A stretch of 64,000 nt of DNA from PALSA-1003 sp963791945 (GCA_963791945.1 CAWBUD010000002.1:2542001-2606000), one strand, 5' to 3'; counted from the first letter of the stretch, positions 25,534-34,338 are shown. Notes: generated by a model from the sequence alone, not told the origin. Made by a program: numbers and translations.

Positions 25534-26664
25534 ATGGGCGCCGATATCCACCCTACGGCAACCGGCATGGCCAAGCGCGGTGGAGCGACAGCGGACACGA
25601 TCGTCCGTTTCGTCGGCGTCCACAAGACCTACGATGGCGTCAACCGCGTCGTCGACGACCTCGACCTCGACATTCTGCGCGGCGAGTTCCTGACGCTGCT
25701 CGGACCTTCGGGCTCTGGCAAGACGACCACGCTGATGATGCTGGCCGGCTTCGAGGCCCCCACGGCCGGCGAGATCTTCCTCGAAGGCCGCTCGATCGCG
25801 GCTCTGCCGCCGCATCGGCGCGAGATCGGCATGGTTTTCCAGCATTACGCGTTGTTCCCGCACATGACGGTCGCGGAGAACGTCGCTTTTCCGTTATCCG
25901 TGCGCCGGCTGCCGAAGGCCGAAATCGCGACGCGAGTCGAGCGCGCGCTCGCGATGGTCCAGCTGGGCGCGCTGGCGAGCCGGCGGCCGGCTCAGCTCTC
26001 GGGAGGTCAGCAGCAACGCGTCGCCGTCGCTCGAGCGCTCGTCTACCAGCCCAAGCTCGTGCTGATGGACGAGCCTCTCGGCGCGCTCGACAAGCAGCTG
26101 CGCGGAGAGATGCAGTTCGAGATCCGGCGGCTGCACCGCGATCTCGGCGTCACGATGGTCTACGTCACGCACGATCAGAGCGAAGCGCTCACGATGTCGG
26201 ACAGGATCGCGGTCTTTCATCAGGGAAAGATCCAGCAGATCGGCACACCGGAATCGATCTACGACCGCCCGGCGAACGGGTTCGTCGCCCGTTTTATCGG
26301 CGAGAACAACCGCGTCACTGGTACCGTTGAGCAGGTCGACGGCGGTCGCTGCGCTGTGCGCGCCGTCGGCGGCGCGATCCTTGCCGGCACGTTCGGCGGC
26401 GCGCTCGCTCCCGGCGAGGCGGCGCTCGTATCGGTGCGCCCCGAGCAGATCGTTCTGGGCGACGGTCCGGCCGACTGCGCGCTGCACGGCACGCTGGCCG
26501 AGGCGATCTACCTGGGCGATCATCTGCGCCTGCGCATCGCCGTGGAGCAAATGGGCGACATCGTCGTCAAGTCGCACGCGGCGCATGCCCCCGCCGTCGG
26601 CGCCTCGGTCCGACTCGGCTGGCGCGCCGAAGACTGCCGGGTGTTCCGGCTCGATCAGGACTGA
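25534..26664 (+). CDS. ABC transporter ATP-binding protein, PotA-like
   Basis: The 376-aa ATPase has Walker A GPSGSGKTTTL, Q-loop VFQHYALFPHMT, signature LSGGQQQRVAVARAL, Walker B LVLMDEPLGALD and H-loop VTHDQSEALTM, followed by a C-terminal TOBE domain. It energises the importer formed with the next three genes, by analogy with spermidine/putrescine PotABCD. The start is uncertain: ATG 25534 or ATG 25567 (MAKRGG); neither has a clear ribosome site. Confidence 0.93.
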   Translation: MGADIHPTATGMAKRGGATADTIVRFVGVHKTYDGVNRVVDDLDLDILRGEFLTLLGPSGSGKTTTLMMLAGFEAPTAGEIFLEGRSIAALPPHRREIGMVFQHYALFPHMTVAENVAFPLSVRRLPKAEIATRVERALAMVQLGALASRRPAQLSGGQQQRVAVARALVYQPKLVLMDEPLGALDKQLRGEMQFEIRRLHRDLGVTMVYVTHDQSEALTMSDRIAVFHQGKIQQIGTPESIYDRPANGFVARFIGENNRVTGTVEQVDGGRCAVRAVGGAILAGTFGGALAPGEAALVSVRPEQIVLGDGPADCALHGTLAEAIYLGDHLRLRIAVEQMGDIVVKSHAAHAPAVGASVRLGWRAEDCRVFRLDQD

Positions 26665-26733
26665 AGGCACGGACGCTGCCCGCGCGATTCATCGACTGCA
26701 GCACTCACTTCGCTCAACACCAAGGAGGCAACG

Positions 26734-27774
26734 ATGCAACGGCATTTCAGAATCCTGCTGGCGACGACGGCGCTCGCTGGCTTCGCCCTCGGCGCCCAGG
26801 CTCGCGACCTCACTGTCGTATCGTGGGGCGGTGCTTATCAGGACGCGCAGCGCGAGGTTTACTTCAAGCCATTCATGGCCACCGGCACGAAGATGGCCGA
26901 GGAGAGCTGGGACGGCGGCGTGGGGACGCTGCGCGCGAAGATCCAGGGCGGCAACAACAACTGGGACGTGGTGCAGGTCGAGTCCGAGGAGCTGCTCCTG
27001 GGATGCGAGGAGGGACTGTTCGAGAAGATCGACTGGGCGAAGCTCGGCGGCAAGGACAAGTACCTGCCGGACGCGGTGAACGACTGCGGCGTCGGAGCCA
27101 TCGTCTACAGCTTCGTCCTGGCGTACGACGGCGACAAGATCAAGGGCGACGCGCCGAAGAACTGGGCGGATTTCTGGAACACGCACAAGTGGCCGGGCAA
27201 GCGCGCGCTGCGCAAGGGGCCGAAGACCACGCTCGAGATCGCGCTGATGGCCGACGGCGTCGCGCCGAAGGACGTGTACAAAGTCCTCGCTACCCCGGCT
27301 GGGGTCGACCGGGCATTCTCGAAGCTCGACAAGCTGAAGGGCGATATCGTCTGGTGGGAGAAGGGCTCCCAACCGCCACAGCTTCTCGCATCCGGTGAAG
27401 CGGTGATGGTCGACGCGTACAACGGCCGGATCGCCGCGGCGAACGACAAGGACCAAAGGAACTTCAAGATCGTCTGGCCGAACAACCTGTACACGATCGA
27501 CTCCTGGGTGATCATGAAGGGCACGCCCAACAAGGCCGACGCCGAGAAATACCTCGTTTTCGTCAACGATCCGAAAAACCAGAAGAACCTGCCGCCGAAG
27601 ATTCCCTACGGCGTGACGACGAAGGCGGCCACGGCGCTGATCGACAAGAACGTGCTGCCCAACCTCGCCACGGCGCCTCAGAACATCAAGACAGCGCTCT
27701 ACATCAACGACAAGTTCTGGCTCGAGAACCTGGACAAGCTGAACCAGCGCTTCAACGCCTGGGTCGCGAAGTAG
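26734..27774 (+). CDS. Periplasmic substrate-binding protein, PotD/PotF family
   Basis: This 346-aa protein has a signal peptide (cleavage near GAQA-RD) followed by LTVVSWGGAYQDAQREVY, the typical start of polyamine-type extracellular binding proteins. Later blocks (NNWDVVQVESEELL, DAYNGRIAAAND, DSWVIMKG) also match. It should capture the substrate in the periplasm for the two permeases downstream. An ideal AAGGAGG site precedes ATG 26734. The ligand may be a polyamine or another small amine or acid; the family is broad. Confidence 0.92.
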   Translation: MQRHFRILLATTALAGFALGAQARDLTVVSWGGAYQDAQREVYFKPFMATGTKMAEESWDGGVGTLRAKIQGGNNNWDVVQVESEELLLGCEEGLFEKIDWAKLGGKDKYLPDAVNDCGVGAIVYSFVLAYDGDKIKGDAPKNWADFWNTHKWPGKRALRKGPKTTLEIALMADGVAPKDVYKVLATPAGVDRAFSKLDKLKGDIVWWEKGSQPPQLLASGEAVMVDAYNGRIAAANDKDQRNFKIVWPNNLYTIDSWVIMKGTPNKADAEKYLVFVNDPKNQKNLPPKIPYGVTTKAATALIDKNVLPNLATAPQNIKTALYINDKFWLENLDKLNQRFNAWVAK

Positions 27775-27857
27775 CCAGGGATGCCGGATCCGCACTCGCC
27801 CTCCACACCGCGGGCGCGGACCCCGCACGCCCCGGGTCGCGGACACGGTTGTTCTCG

Positions 27858-29090
27858 ATGACGTGCGCCGCGGCGGTCGACGCTCGACAGCTCGCGCGCG
27901 GCCTCGCCCGTACCGAGCGCGCGGTCAAGCTGCGCGCGATCGCGCTGACCCTCCCGCTCCTGTTGTTCCTGTTGATCACGTTCGTCGGCCCGATCGGCGC
28001 GCTGCTGACGAAGAGCGTCGTCGACACCGACGTGCGACGCATCCTTCCGCGGGTGACGGCCGCGCTGCAGGATTGGGACGGCCATTCGCTCCCGCCCGAT
28101 GCCGCATGGACTGCTCTCGCCGACGACATTCGAGCGGCTCGCGCGGAGGGCACACTCGCGTCCGCGGCGACGCGCCTCAACTACGACGTGACAGGCTATC
28201 GGTCGCTGCTGTTCACGACGGCCCGCCGTCTGCCCGACTCGATTCAGGGGAGCGTGCGCGACGCCCTGCTCGAGATCGACCCTAAGTGGGGCGAGCTCGA
28301 GACCTGGGGCGCGCTCCGGCGCGCCGGGGGGCCGGTCACCGATTTTTTCCTGCTGGCCGCCGTCGATCTGAAGCGCGACGCGGCCGGGCACGTGGCGCCC
28401 GAGAACGAGGACGAGGTGGTGTTTCGCATGATCCTCGGCCGCACGCTGTGGATCGCCGCTGTCGTCACGCTGATCTGTCTGGCGCTGGGCTATCCGACCG
28501 CTTGGTATCTGTCGCGACAGGCCGACCGCAAGGCGACGATCCTGCTCTTCCTCGTGCTGCTGCCGTTCTGGACTTCGCTGCTCGTGCGCACGGTCGCCTG
28601 GGTCGTTCTGCTCCAGCGCGAGGGCGTGGTCAACGACGCGCTGCTTCGCGCCGGTCTCATCGTCGAACCGCTGAAGATGATCTTCAACCGGTTCGCGGTC
28701 TACGTCGCGATGGTGCACGTCCTGCTGCCCTTCATGATACTGCCGCTCTACAGCGTGATGAAGGCGATACCACCCACCTACGTTCGCGCCGCCGCATCGC
28801 TCGGCGCGTCTCCTCTCACCGCGTGGCGGCGCGTCTATCTGCCCCAGACACTGCCCGGGATCGGCGCCGGCTGCCTCATCGTGTTCATCCAGGCGCTCGG
28901 ATATTACGTGACGCCCGCGCTGGTTGGCGGTGCGGACGACCAGATGATCAGCTATTTCATCGCCTTCTACGCGAGCAGGACGATCAACTGGGGGATGGCC
29001 GCCGCGCTCGCGCTGATCCTCTTTGCCGCGACGATGGCGCTCTATGCTGTGTACCAGCGGCTGCTGGGCTTCGACCGCATGCAGCTGTGA
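27858..29090 (+). CDS. ABC transporter permease, PotB-like, with large periplasmic insert
   Basis: This 410-aa protein has a first transmembrane helix at about residues 29-47, then an insert of roughly 130 mostly polar residues before the permease core (about 195-410). The core carries the EAA-type loop AAASLGASPLTAWRRVYLPQTLPG. Typical PotB proteins are about 280-310 aa, so the insert accounts for the extra length; it should lie on the periplasmic side, where it could contact the binding protein. ATG 27858 is preferred over TTG 27849. It overlaps the next permease gene by 4 nt. Confidence 0.9.
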   Translation: MTCAAAVDARQLARGLARTERAVKLRAIALTLPLLLFLLITFVGPIGALLTKSVVDTDVRRILPRVTAALQDWDGHSLPPDAAWTALADDIRAARAEGTLASAATRLNYDVTGYRSLLFTTARRLPDSIQGSVRDALLEIDPKWGELETWGALRRAGGPVTDFFLLAAVDLKRDAAGHVAPENEDEVVFRMILGRTLWIAAVVTLICLALGYPTAWYLSRQADRKATILLFLVLLPFWTSLLVRTVAWVVLLQREGVVNDALLRAGLIVEPLKMIFNRFAVYVAMVHVLLPFMILPLYSVMKAIPPTYVRAAASLGASPLTAWRRVYLPQTLPGIGAGCLIVFIQALGYYVTPALVGGADDQMISYFIAFYASRTINWGMAAALALILFAATMALYAVYQRLLGFDRMQL

Positions 29091-29935
29091 CGACCGGCGC
29101 ACGCACCTTCGGCCAGCGGTTTGCCGGGACGATGCAGGCGAGCATCGCCTACGCAGTGCTCGCCTTCCTGGTCGCGCCGATCGTCGTGATTATTCCGCTG
29201 TCGTTCTCGGCCGGATCGTTCTTCCACTATCCGCTGCCGGGATTTTCGCTGCGCTGGTACGAGGACTTCTTCACCTCGCCCTTCTGGCTCGCCGCACTGA
29301 AGAACAGCCTGTTCCTCGGATCGATCGCGGCGTCGCTCGCGACCGTCCTCGGCACGCTCGCGGCGCTCGGTCTCTGGCGCGCGAATTTCGCCCTGAGCCG
29401 ATTCATCCTCGCCGTGCTGATATCGCCGATGGTGGTGCCCATCGTCATCGTGGCTGTCGGCACCTATTTCGCCTTCGCGCCGCTGCATCTGACCGACGGC
29501 TTCGCCGGCCTCATTCTCGTGCACACCGCGTTAGGCGCGCCGTTCGTCGTCATCACCGTGCTCGCGAACCTGTCCGGCTTCGACCGCAACCTGCTGCGTG
29601 CCGCCGCGGTCTGTGGGGCGAATCCCCTGGTCTCGTTCTTTCGCGTGATGCTCCCGACGATCCTTCCGGGAGTCGCATCCGGTGCGGTCTTCGCGTTCGC
29701 CACGTCGTTCGACGAAGTAGTCGTCGTCCTCCTGATGGCCGGGCCGGAGCAGCGGACGCTTCCCCGGCAGATGTTCGCCGGTATCAACGACAACATCAGT
29801 CTGACCATTACCGCCGCGGCAACGCTGCTGATCACATTTTCGACGCTGCTCATGACGAGCGTGGCCGCGCTCAAGCGCCGCGCAACGTCTTCACATCCCT
29901 CACCGGCCCCTGTTCTCGAGGCAGGCAAACCATGA
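29087..29935 (+). CDS. ABC transporter permease, PotC-like
   Basis: This 282-aa permease has six transmembrane segments and an EAA loop around RAAAVCGANPLVSFFRVMLPTILPG. It pairs with the upstream PotB-like protein to form the membrane channel. The GTG start at 29087 overlaps the upstream stop by 4 nt, and its own stop overlaps the next gene by 4 nt, so translation is coupled through the operon. Confidence 0.93.
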   Translation: MTTGARTFGQRFAGTMQASIAYAVLAFLVAPIVVIIPLSFSAGSFFHYPLPGFSLRWYEDFFTSPFWLAALKNSLFLGSIAASLATVLGTLAALGLWRANFALSRFILAVLISPMVVPIVIVAVGTYFAFAPLHLTDGFAGLILVHTALGAPFVVITVLANLSGFDRNLLRAAAVCGANPLVSFFRVMLPTILPGVASGAVFAFATSFDEVVVVLLMAGPEQRTLPRQMFAGINDNISLTITAAATLLITFSTLLMTSVAALKRRATSSHPSPAPVLEAGKP

Positions 29936-30513
29936 ATGCAACCGCGATAAGCCGCTACCCCGTTCCAGCCCTGGCCGCTCTTCCGGAGGACATCCGCGCG
30001 CGGATGCTCGAAGTGCAGGAAAAGGCCGGATTCATCCCCAACGTCTTTCTCACGCTAGCGCATCGCCCGGACGAGTTCAGGGCCTTCTTCGCCTACCACG
30101 ACGCGCTCATGCTGCGCGACTCGGGACTCACCAAGGCGGAGCGGGAGATGATCGTGGTCGCGACATCCGGGGCGAACGACTGCCTGTACTGCATCGTCGC
30201 GCACGGGGCGATCCTCCGCGTGTACGCGAAGAACCCGCTCGTCGCCGACCAGGTCGCGGCGAACTACCGCAAGGCCGACATCACCGAGCGGCAGAAAGCG
30301 ATGCTGGAGTTCGCCCTTAAGGTCGCGTTGCGCTCGGCGGAACTGGTCGAAGACGACTATGCGAAGCTGCGCTCGTACGGCTTCTCGGACGAGGACATCT
30401 GGGACATCGGCGCCATCGCGGCGTTCTTCGCGCTGTCCAACCGCATGGCGAATCTCATCTCGATGCGGCCGAACGACGAGTTTCATCTCATCGGGCGAGT
30501 GCCGAAACCGTGA
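29932..30513 (+). CDS. AhpD-like peroxidase-related enzyme
   Basis: The 193-aa all-helical protein of the carboxymuconolactone decarboxylase/AhpD superfamily has the redox motif CLYCIVAHG (CxxC followed by His). It matches the peroxidase-related subgroup rather than AhpD proper. Members are thought to reduce peroxides or act in disulfide exchange. Its start overlaps the PotC-like stop by 4 nt, so it is the last gene of the importer operon. A transaminase on the same transcript may generate a reactive aldehyde, and removing the resulting oxidative stress would be a possible role (inference). Confidence 0.85.
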   Translation: MNATAISRYPVPALAALPEDIRARMLEVQEKAGFIPNVFLTLAHRPDEFRAFFAYHDALMLRDSGLTKAEREMIVVATSGANDCLYCIVAHGAILRVYAKNPLVADQVAANYRKADITERQKAMLEFALKVALRSAELVEDDYAKLRSYGFSDEDIWDIGAIAAFFALSNRMANLISMRPNDEFHLIGRVPKP

Positions 30514-30519
30514 CCATCC

Positions 30520-31794
30520 CTACGACTCGTGCACGATGTGCCCGCCGACCAGCGTGTAACGAACCCTGCCCATGAGCTCCACCCCGAGGAACGGCGTGTT
30601 CTTGCCCTGGCTTCTGAGCTCGGACGGTTCAACGCGCCAATGCGCTTGCGGATCGAACACGCACACGTCGGCATCGGCGCCCACTGCCAAATGGCCCGAC
30701 TGAAGTCCAAGCACACGCGCCGGTGCGGCTGTGATGCGGGCGAGCGCTGCAGAAAGCGGCAGCCGTTCCTCCTCGGCCCATTTGAGCGTCAGGGGCAGCA
30801 GGAGTTCGAGCCCCGTTGCGCCGGGCTCGGCCTCTGCAAAGGGGAGCTGCTTGGCATCGTCGTCGACGGGCGTGTGATCGGAGCAGATCAAATCGATCGT
30901 CCCGTCTCCGAGCCCGGTGCGTAGCGCCTCCCGGTCGCGCGTGCCGCGCAACGGCGGCACCAGATGACAGTGCGCATTGAACCAGCCAATGTCGACATCG
31001 CACAGATGGACATGGTGGATCGCGACATCGCAGGTGATCGGCAGCCCTGCCTTCTTCGCCTCGCGAACGCGCGCCACGCCCTCGTGCGTCGAGAGGCGCG
31101 CAAGATGCGCGCGCACACCGGTTGCTCGCACGAGCTCGAAGATCGTGTCCAGCGCGATCGTTTCGGCGAACGAAGGTATGGGAGACAGGCCGAGCCGCGT
31201 CGCCACCTCGCCGTCGTGAGCGACGCCGCCGCGCGCGAGAGCGGCGTCCTGCGGCCGCACCCACACGGAATAACCGAAAGTCGCCGCGTATTGCAGTGCC
31301 CGTAGCAGCACTTGCGTGTCGCCGAGCGCCGCGTCGGCTTGAGAGAAGGCGACACAACCCGCCTCGGAGAGCTCCCCCATCTCGGTGATCGTCTCGCCCT
31401 TGAGACCGACGGTGAGTGCGCCTATCGGATAGACGTGCGCGCCATGAAGCGAGCGGGCCCGATGCTTGAGCATCTCGACCAATCCCGGCTCGTCGAGCGG
31501 AGGGTCGGTATCCGGAGGACAGGCGAGGCTGGTCACGCCACCGGCCAGCGCGGCGGCCATTTCCGACTCCAGCGTGGCCTTGTACTCCAGGCCCGGTTCG
31601 CGCAATCGGGCCGAGACATCGATGAGCCCTGGACATACCACGAGGCCTTTCGCATCCAGCACGCGCTCGGCGCGCCAGCCGCGAGGCGCGTCGTCCAGGG
31701 CGGCTACCTTGCCCGCATCGATGTACAACGAGACCTGTCGGTCGATCCGGTGCCCTGGATCGATCAAACGGCCGTTCCTGATCTCGATCTTCAT
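30520..31794 (-). CDS. pyrX: Dihydroorotase-like non-catalytic ATCase partner (PyrX/PyrC')
   Basis: This 424-aa amidohydrolase-fold protein closely resembles type I dihydroorotase, but the essential metal-binding D-x-H-x-H is replaced: GLIDVSARLREPG has neither His. ICSDHTPVDDD and other fold landmarks remain. This is the pattern of Pseudomonas PyrC'/PyrX, an inactive dihydroorotase needed to assemble or stabilise aspartate carbamoyltransferase. It directly follows pyrB, as there. A separate active pyrC is therefore expected elsewhere. ATG 31794 (MKIEIRNGR) is chosen; ATG 31809 is an alternative. A 22-codon ORF bridges it to pyrB. Confidence 0.9.
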   Translation of the reverse strand: MKIEIRNGRLIDPGHRIDRQVSLYIDAGKVAALDDAPRGWRAERVLDAKGLVVCPGLIDVSARLREPGLEYKATLESEMAAALAGGVTSLACPPDTDPPLDEPGLVEMLKHRARSLHGAHVYPIGALTVGLKGETITEMGELSEAGCVAFSQADAALGDTQVLLRALQYAATFGYSVWVRPQDAALARGGVAHDGEVATRLGLSPIPSFAETIALDTIFELVRATGVRAHLARLSTHEGVARVREAKKAGLPITCDVAIHHVHLCDVDIGWFNAHCHLVPPLRGTRDREALRTGLGDGTIDLICSDHTPVDDDAKQLPFAEAEPGATGLELLLPLTLKWAEEERLPLSAALARITAAPARVLGLQSGHLAVGADADVCVFDPQAHWRVEPSELRSQGKNTPFLGVELMGRVRYTLVGGHIVHES

Positions 31795-31859
31795 CGAAGG
31801 GTTGCCCATCGATTCGCGATGCGCGTGCTGCAGATCTTCCGCAGGTAGTCGGTCGGCAT
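31791..31859 (-). CDS. 22-codon ORF coupling pyrB to pyrX
   Basis: Its ATG overlaps the pyrB stop as TGATG and its TGA overlaps the pyrX ATG as ATGA. The peptide starts MPTDYLRKI, close to the first nine residues of the threonine dehydratase in this window (MPVDYLKRI). Neither it nor pyrX has a strong ribosome site, so it could serve as a translational relay. It may equally be chance. Confidence 0.3.
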   Translation of the reverse strand: MPTDYLRKICSTRIANRWATLR

Positions 31860-32827
31860 CAGTTGCCCGCGAGGATGCTCATCACCGCCATGCGCACCGC
31901 GATGCCGAAGGTCACCTGCGGCAGGATCACCGAGTGGCTGCCGTCCGCGACGGCGGAATCGATCTCCACGCCGCGGTTCATCGGCCCCGGATGCATCACG
32001 ATCGCGTCCTGCTTCGCGAGCTTGAGCTTCTCCATAGTCAGCCCGTAGTGCTTGAAGTATTCTCCCGAGGACGGCAGGAGCGATCCCTTCATCCTCTCGC
32101 TCTGCAGTCGCAGCATGACGACGACGTCGCAGCCGGCCAGTCCCTCGTGCATGTGGTGGAAGACGTGTACGCCCAAACTCTCCACGGCGGTAGGCAGGAG
32201 CGTCTGAGGGCCGATCACGCGCACTTCCGCGGTCCCCAGCGTCGTCAGCCCGTGGATGAGCGAGCGCGCGACGCGCGAATGCAGGACGTCGCCGACGATT
32301 GCCACGGTGAGCCCGCGGAAGTCGCTCTTGTAGTGGCGGATCGTGAACAGATCGAGCAGGCCCTGCGTGGGATGGCCGTGCCGTCCGTCGCCGGCGTTCA
32401 CGACGTGGATATGCGACTTTTTGCCTGTCGACAGATGCTGCGCGATCAAGTGCGGCGCTCCGCTCTGCGCATGGCGGACGATGAACATGTCGGCGTTCAT
32501 CGCCACCAGGTTGTCGATGGTGTCGAGCAGCGTCTCGCCCTTGGTGGTGGAAGAGGCCCCGATGTTCAGATTGATCACGTCGGCCGAAAGCCGCTTGGCG
32601 GCTATCTCGAACGTCGTGCGGGTCCGGGTGCTGTTCTCGAAGAAGAGGTTGAATACGGTCTTCCCGCGAAGCAGCGGAACCTTCTTCACGTCGCGCTCCG
32701 CGATCGAGACGAACGGCACGGCGGTGTCGAGGATGCGGCCGATCACCTCCGGCGGCAGTCCCTCGAGCGTAAGCAGATGCTGCAGCTCCCCGTCTGCGTT
32801 GAGCTGTGGATTATGCACGCGAAGCAT
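31859..32827 (-). CDS. pyrB: Aspartate carbamoyltransferase catalytic subunit
   Basis: The 322-aa protein has the carbamoyl-phosphate motif FFENSTRTRTTFE, the GDGRHGHPTQGLLD block and HPGPMNRG. It condenses carbamoyl phosphate with aspartate in pyrimidine synthesis. The N-terminus HNPQLNADGELQHLLTLEGL is typical of the class that works with PyrX. The start overlaps pyrR: ATG 32827 is 17 bp inside it, with GGGAGAGG very close. GTG 32818 has better spacing to that ribosome site and is a real alternative. No pyrI regulatory subunit is present. Confidence 0.97.
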   Translation of the reverse strand: MLRVHNPQLNADGELQHLLTLEGLPPEVIGRILDTAVPFVSIAERDVKKVPLLRGKTVFNLFFENSTRTRTTFEIAAKRLSADVINLNIGASSTTKGETLLDTIDNLVAMNADMFIVRHAQSGAPHLIAQHLSTGKKSHIHVVNAGDGRHGHPTQGLLDLFTIRHYKSDFRGLTVAIVGDVLHSRVARSLIHGLTTLGTAEVRVIGPQTLLPTAVESLGVHVFHHMHEGLAGCDVVVMLRLQSERMKGSLLPSSGEYFKHYGLTMEKLKLAKQDAIVMHPGPMNRGVEIDSAVADGSHSVILPQVTFGIAVRMAVMSILAGN

Positions 32828-33329
32828 CCTCTCCCGCTTCGAGCGAGAGTGCGAGCTTCCCGTCCTCACTGCGCTGCAGCACCACCGAAGCGTCGCGCGC
32901 GACCGCGAGCCGCTCGCCGACGTAGGTCGCTTCGATCGGCAGCTCCCGCCCGCCGCGGTCGATCAATACGGCGAGCTCGATCGATTCAGGCCGGCCGTAG
33001 TCGAACAGCTCGTTGATCGCCGCACGGACCGATCGGCCCGTGTACAGCACGTCGTCGACCAGCACGATGCGGCTGGCGCCGACTTCGAACGGCAGCGCCG
33101 TGGTCGCCGGATTCGCCCGCAGGCCGCGCTTCGCGTAGTCGTCTCGATAGAACGAAACGTCGATGTAACCCACCGGATGTTCTCCGGGGATCATCTGCGC
33201 CAGTCGCTCGGCCAGCCAGGCGCCTCCGGAGTAGATCCCGATCAGCCGAGCGTCGAACGCGATGGCCCCTCGCATTTTCTCCGCGAGCCGGCCCAGAACG
33301 CTTTCTGCGTCAGGGAGCGGGATGCTCAT
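32811..33329 (-). CDS. pyrR: PyrR: pyr operon regulator / uracil phosphoribosyltransferase
   Basis: This 172-aa type I phosphoribosyltransferase-fold protein has the PRPP loop IVLVDDVLYTGRSVRAA and the DVSFYRDDY segment. In Gram-positive bacteria PyrR attenuates pyr transcription by binding mRNA; in Pseudomonas it is also regulatory. I see no PyrR attenuator here, as the gene is inside the operon. ATG 33329 gives the family length. It overlaps ruvX by 20 bp and pyrB by 17 bp. Confidence 0.95.
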   Translation of the reverse strand: MSIPLPDAESVLGRLAEKMRGAIAFDARLIGIYSGGAWLAERLAQMIPGEHPVGYIDVSFYRDDYAKRGLRANPATTALPFEVGASRIVLVDDVLYTGRSVRAAINELFDYGRPESIELAVLIDRGGRELPIEATYVGERLAVARDASVVLQRSEDGKLALSLEAGEDASRA

Positions 33330-33747
33330 CGAGATAGCCCTGCAAAAGGACCTGGGCGGCCAGCGAATCTCGCGCGGCCTTGCGCGTACGCGACGAATGG
33401 CTCGCCTCGCGAAGCACCGACAGTGCCTCCTGGGTCGTGAACCGCTCGTCTGCGAATGCGACAGGCAGGGCGAACCGGCTGCGGAGCTCATCGGCGAAGC
33501 GCCGGGCCCGGACCGTCATCGCATGCGGCTTACCGTCGGCATGCGTGGGAAGACCCACCAGCAGCAGCACCGGCCGCCATTCGGAGATCAGCGCCGCGAT
33601 ACTTTCGAAGTGCTCGTTGTCGCGCCGGCTCGCAAGCGTGACAAGCGGATGAGCCATGCCAACTTCGGTTTCCCCGACGGCGACGCCGATGCGCCGCGTC
33701 CCGAAATCAAAAGCGAGAACGCTCCCCGCCGGAGCCGCGGAAGCCAT
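33310..33747 (-). CDS. ruvX: RuvX/YqgF Holliday junction resolvase-like nuclease
   Basis: This 145-aa RNase H-fold protein has acidic motifs LAFDFGTRRIGVAVG, ADERFTTQEA and the C-terminal DSLAAQVLLQGYLD. YqgF proteins act in 16S rRNA maturation or on branched nucleic acids. ATG 33747 gives the usual length; GTG 33768, overlapping the yqgE stop by 3 nt, is an alternative. The yqgE-ruvX-pyrR order is conserved in many Beta- and Gammaproteobacteria. Confidence 0.94.
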   Translation of the reverse strand: MASAAPAGSVLAFDFGTRRIGVAVGETEVGMAHPLVTLASRRDNEHFESIAALISEWRPVLLLVGLPTHADGKPHAMTVRARRFADELRSRFALPVAFADERFTTQEALSVLREASHSSRTRKAARDSLAAQVLLQGYLDEHPAP

Positions 33748-33764
33748 CGCTCCGACCGCCACGG

Positions 33765-34331
33765 TCACGCGTGTCCGACCGCGTCGGACAATCGCGAGAA
33801 ATCGATGCCGAGAAGCCTCATTGCAGCCGGCAGACGCATCTCCGCGGGCTCGCTGAACAGAACTTCGGCGTCCGCAGCGACGGTGAGCCAGGCATTCTGG
33901 GCAATCTCCTGCTCGAGCTGGTCGGCCGCCCAGCCGGCGTAGCCCAGCGTCACCAGAACGTTGGCGGGCCCGTTGCCGTGTCCCACAGCCTCGAGGATGT
34001 CCTTCGAAGTCGTGAGCCCCATGCCATCGCTGATCGCGAGCGTCGACTGCCAGCTTCCCAAGGGCCGATGCAGGACGAAGCCGCGATCGATCTGCACCGG
34101 GCCGCCGTAATGCACCTTGGTTTCGCGCAAGCCGGAATCGGCGAGCGGAATGTTGATCTGCTCGAACAGCGCCGAGAGCGTCATATCGATCGGTTTGTTG
34201 ACGACGACGCCGAGCGCGCCCTGGTCGTTGTGCTCGCAGACGTAGATCAGGGTGTGGGCAAAGTGCGGATCGGCCATGCTCGGCATGGCGATCAGGAAGT
34301 GGTGGGTCAGACTGACCCGTGAATCGCCCAT
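33765..34331 (-). CDS. yqgE: YqgE/AlgH family (DUF179) protein
   Basis: This 188-aa protein has FLIAMPSMADPHFAHTLIYVCEHNDQGALG-type features, including the conserved GVVVNKP and VHYGGPV blocks. Function is unknown; in Pseudomonas, AlgH influences alginate production. It is the first gene of the yqgE-ruvX-pyrR-pyrB-pyrX operon. ATG 34331 lies 7 nt after a TACAAT -10, so the transcript is predicted to be leaderless; an upstream in-frame ATG at 34340 lies inside the -10 box and is excluded. Confidence 0.93.
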   Translation of the reverse strand: MGDSRVSLTHHFLIAMPSMADPHFAHTLIYVCEHNDQGALGVVVNKPIDMTLSALFEQINIPLADSGLRETKVHYGGPVQIDRGFVLHRPLGSWQSTLAISDGMGLTTSKDILEAVGHGNGPANVLVTLGYAGWAADQLEQEIAQNAWLTVAADAEVLFSEPAEMRLPAAMRLLGIDFSRLSDAVGHA

Positions 34332-34338
34332 GCTTCGC

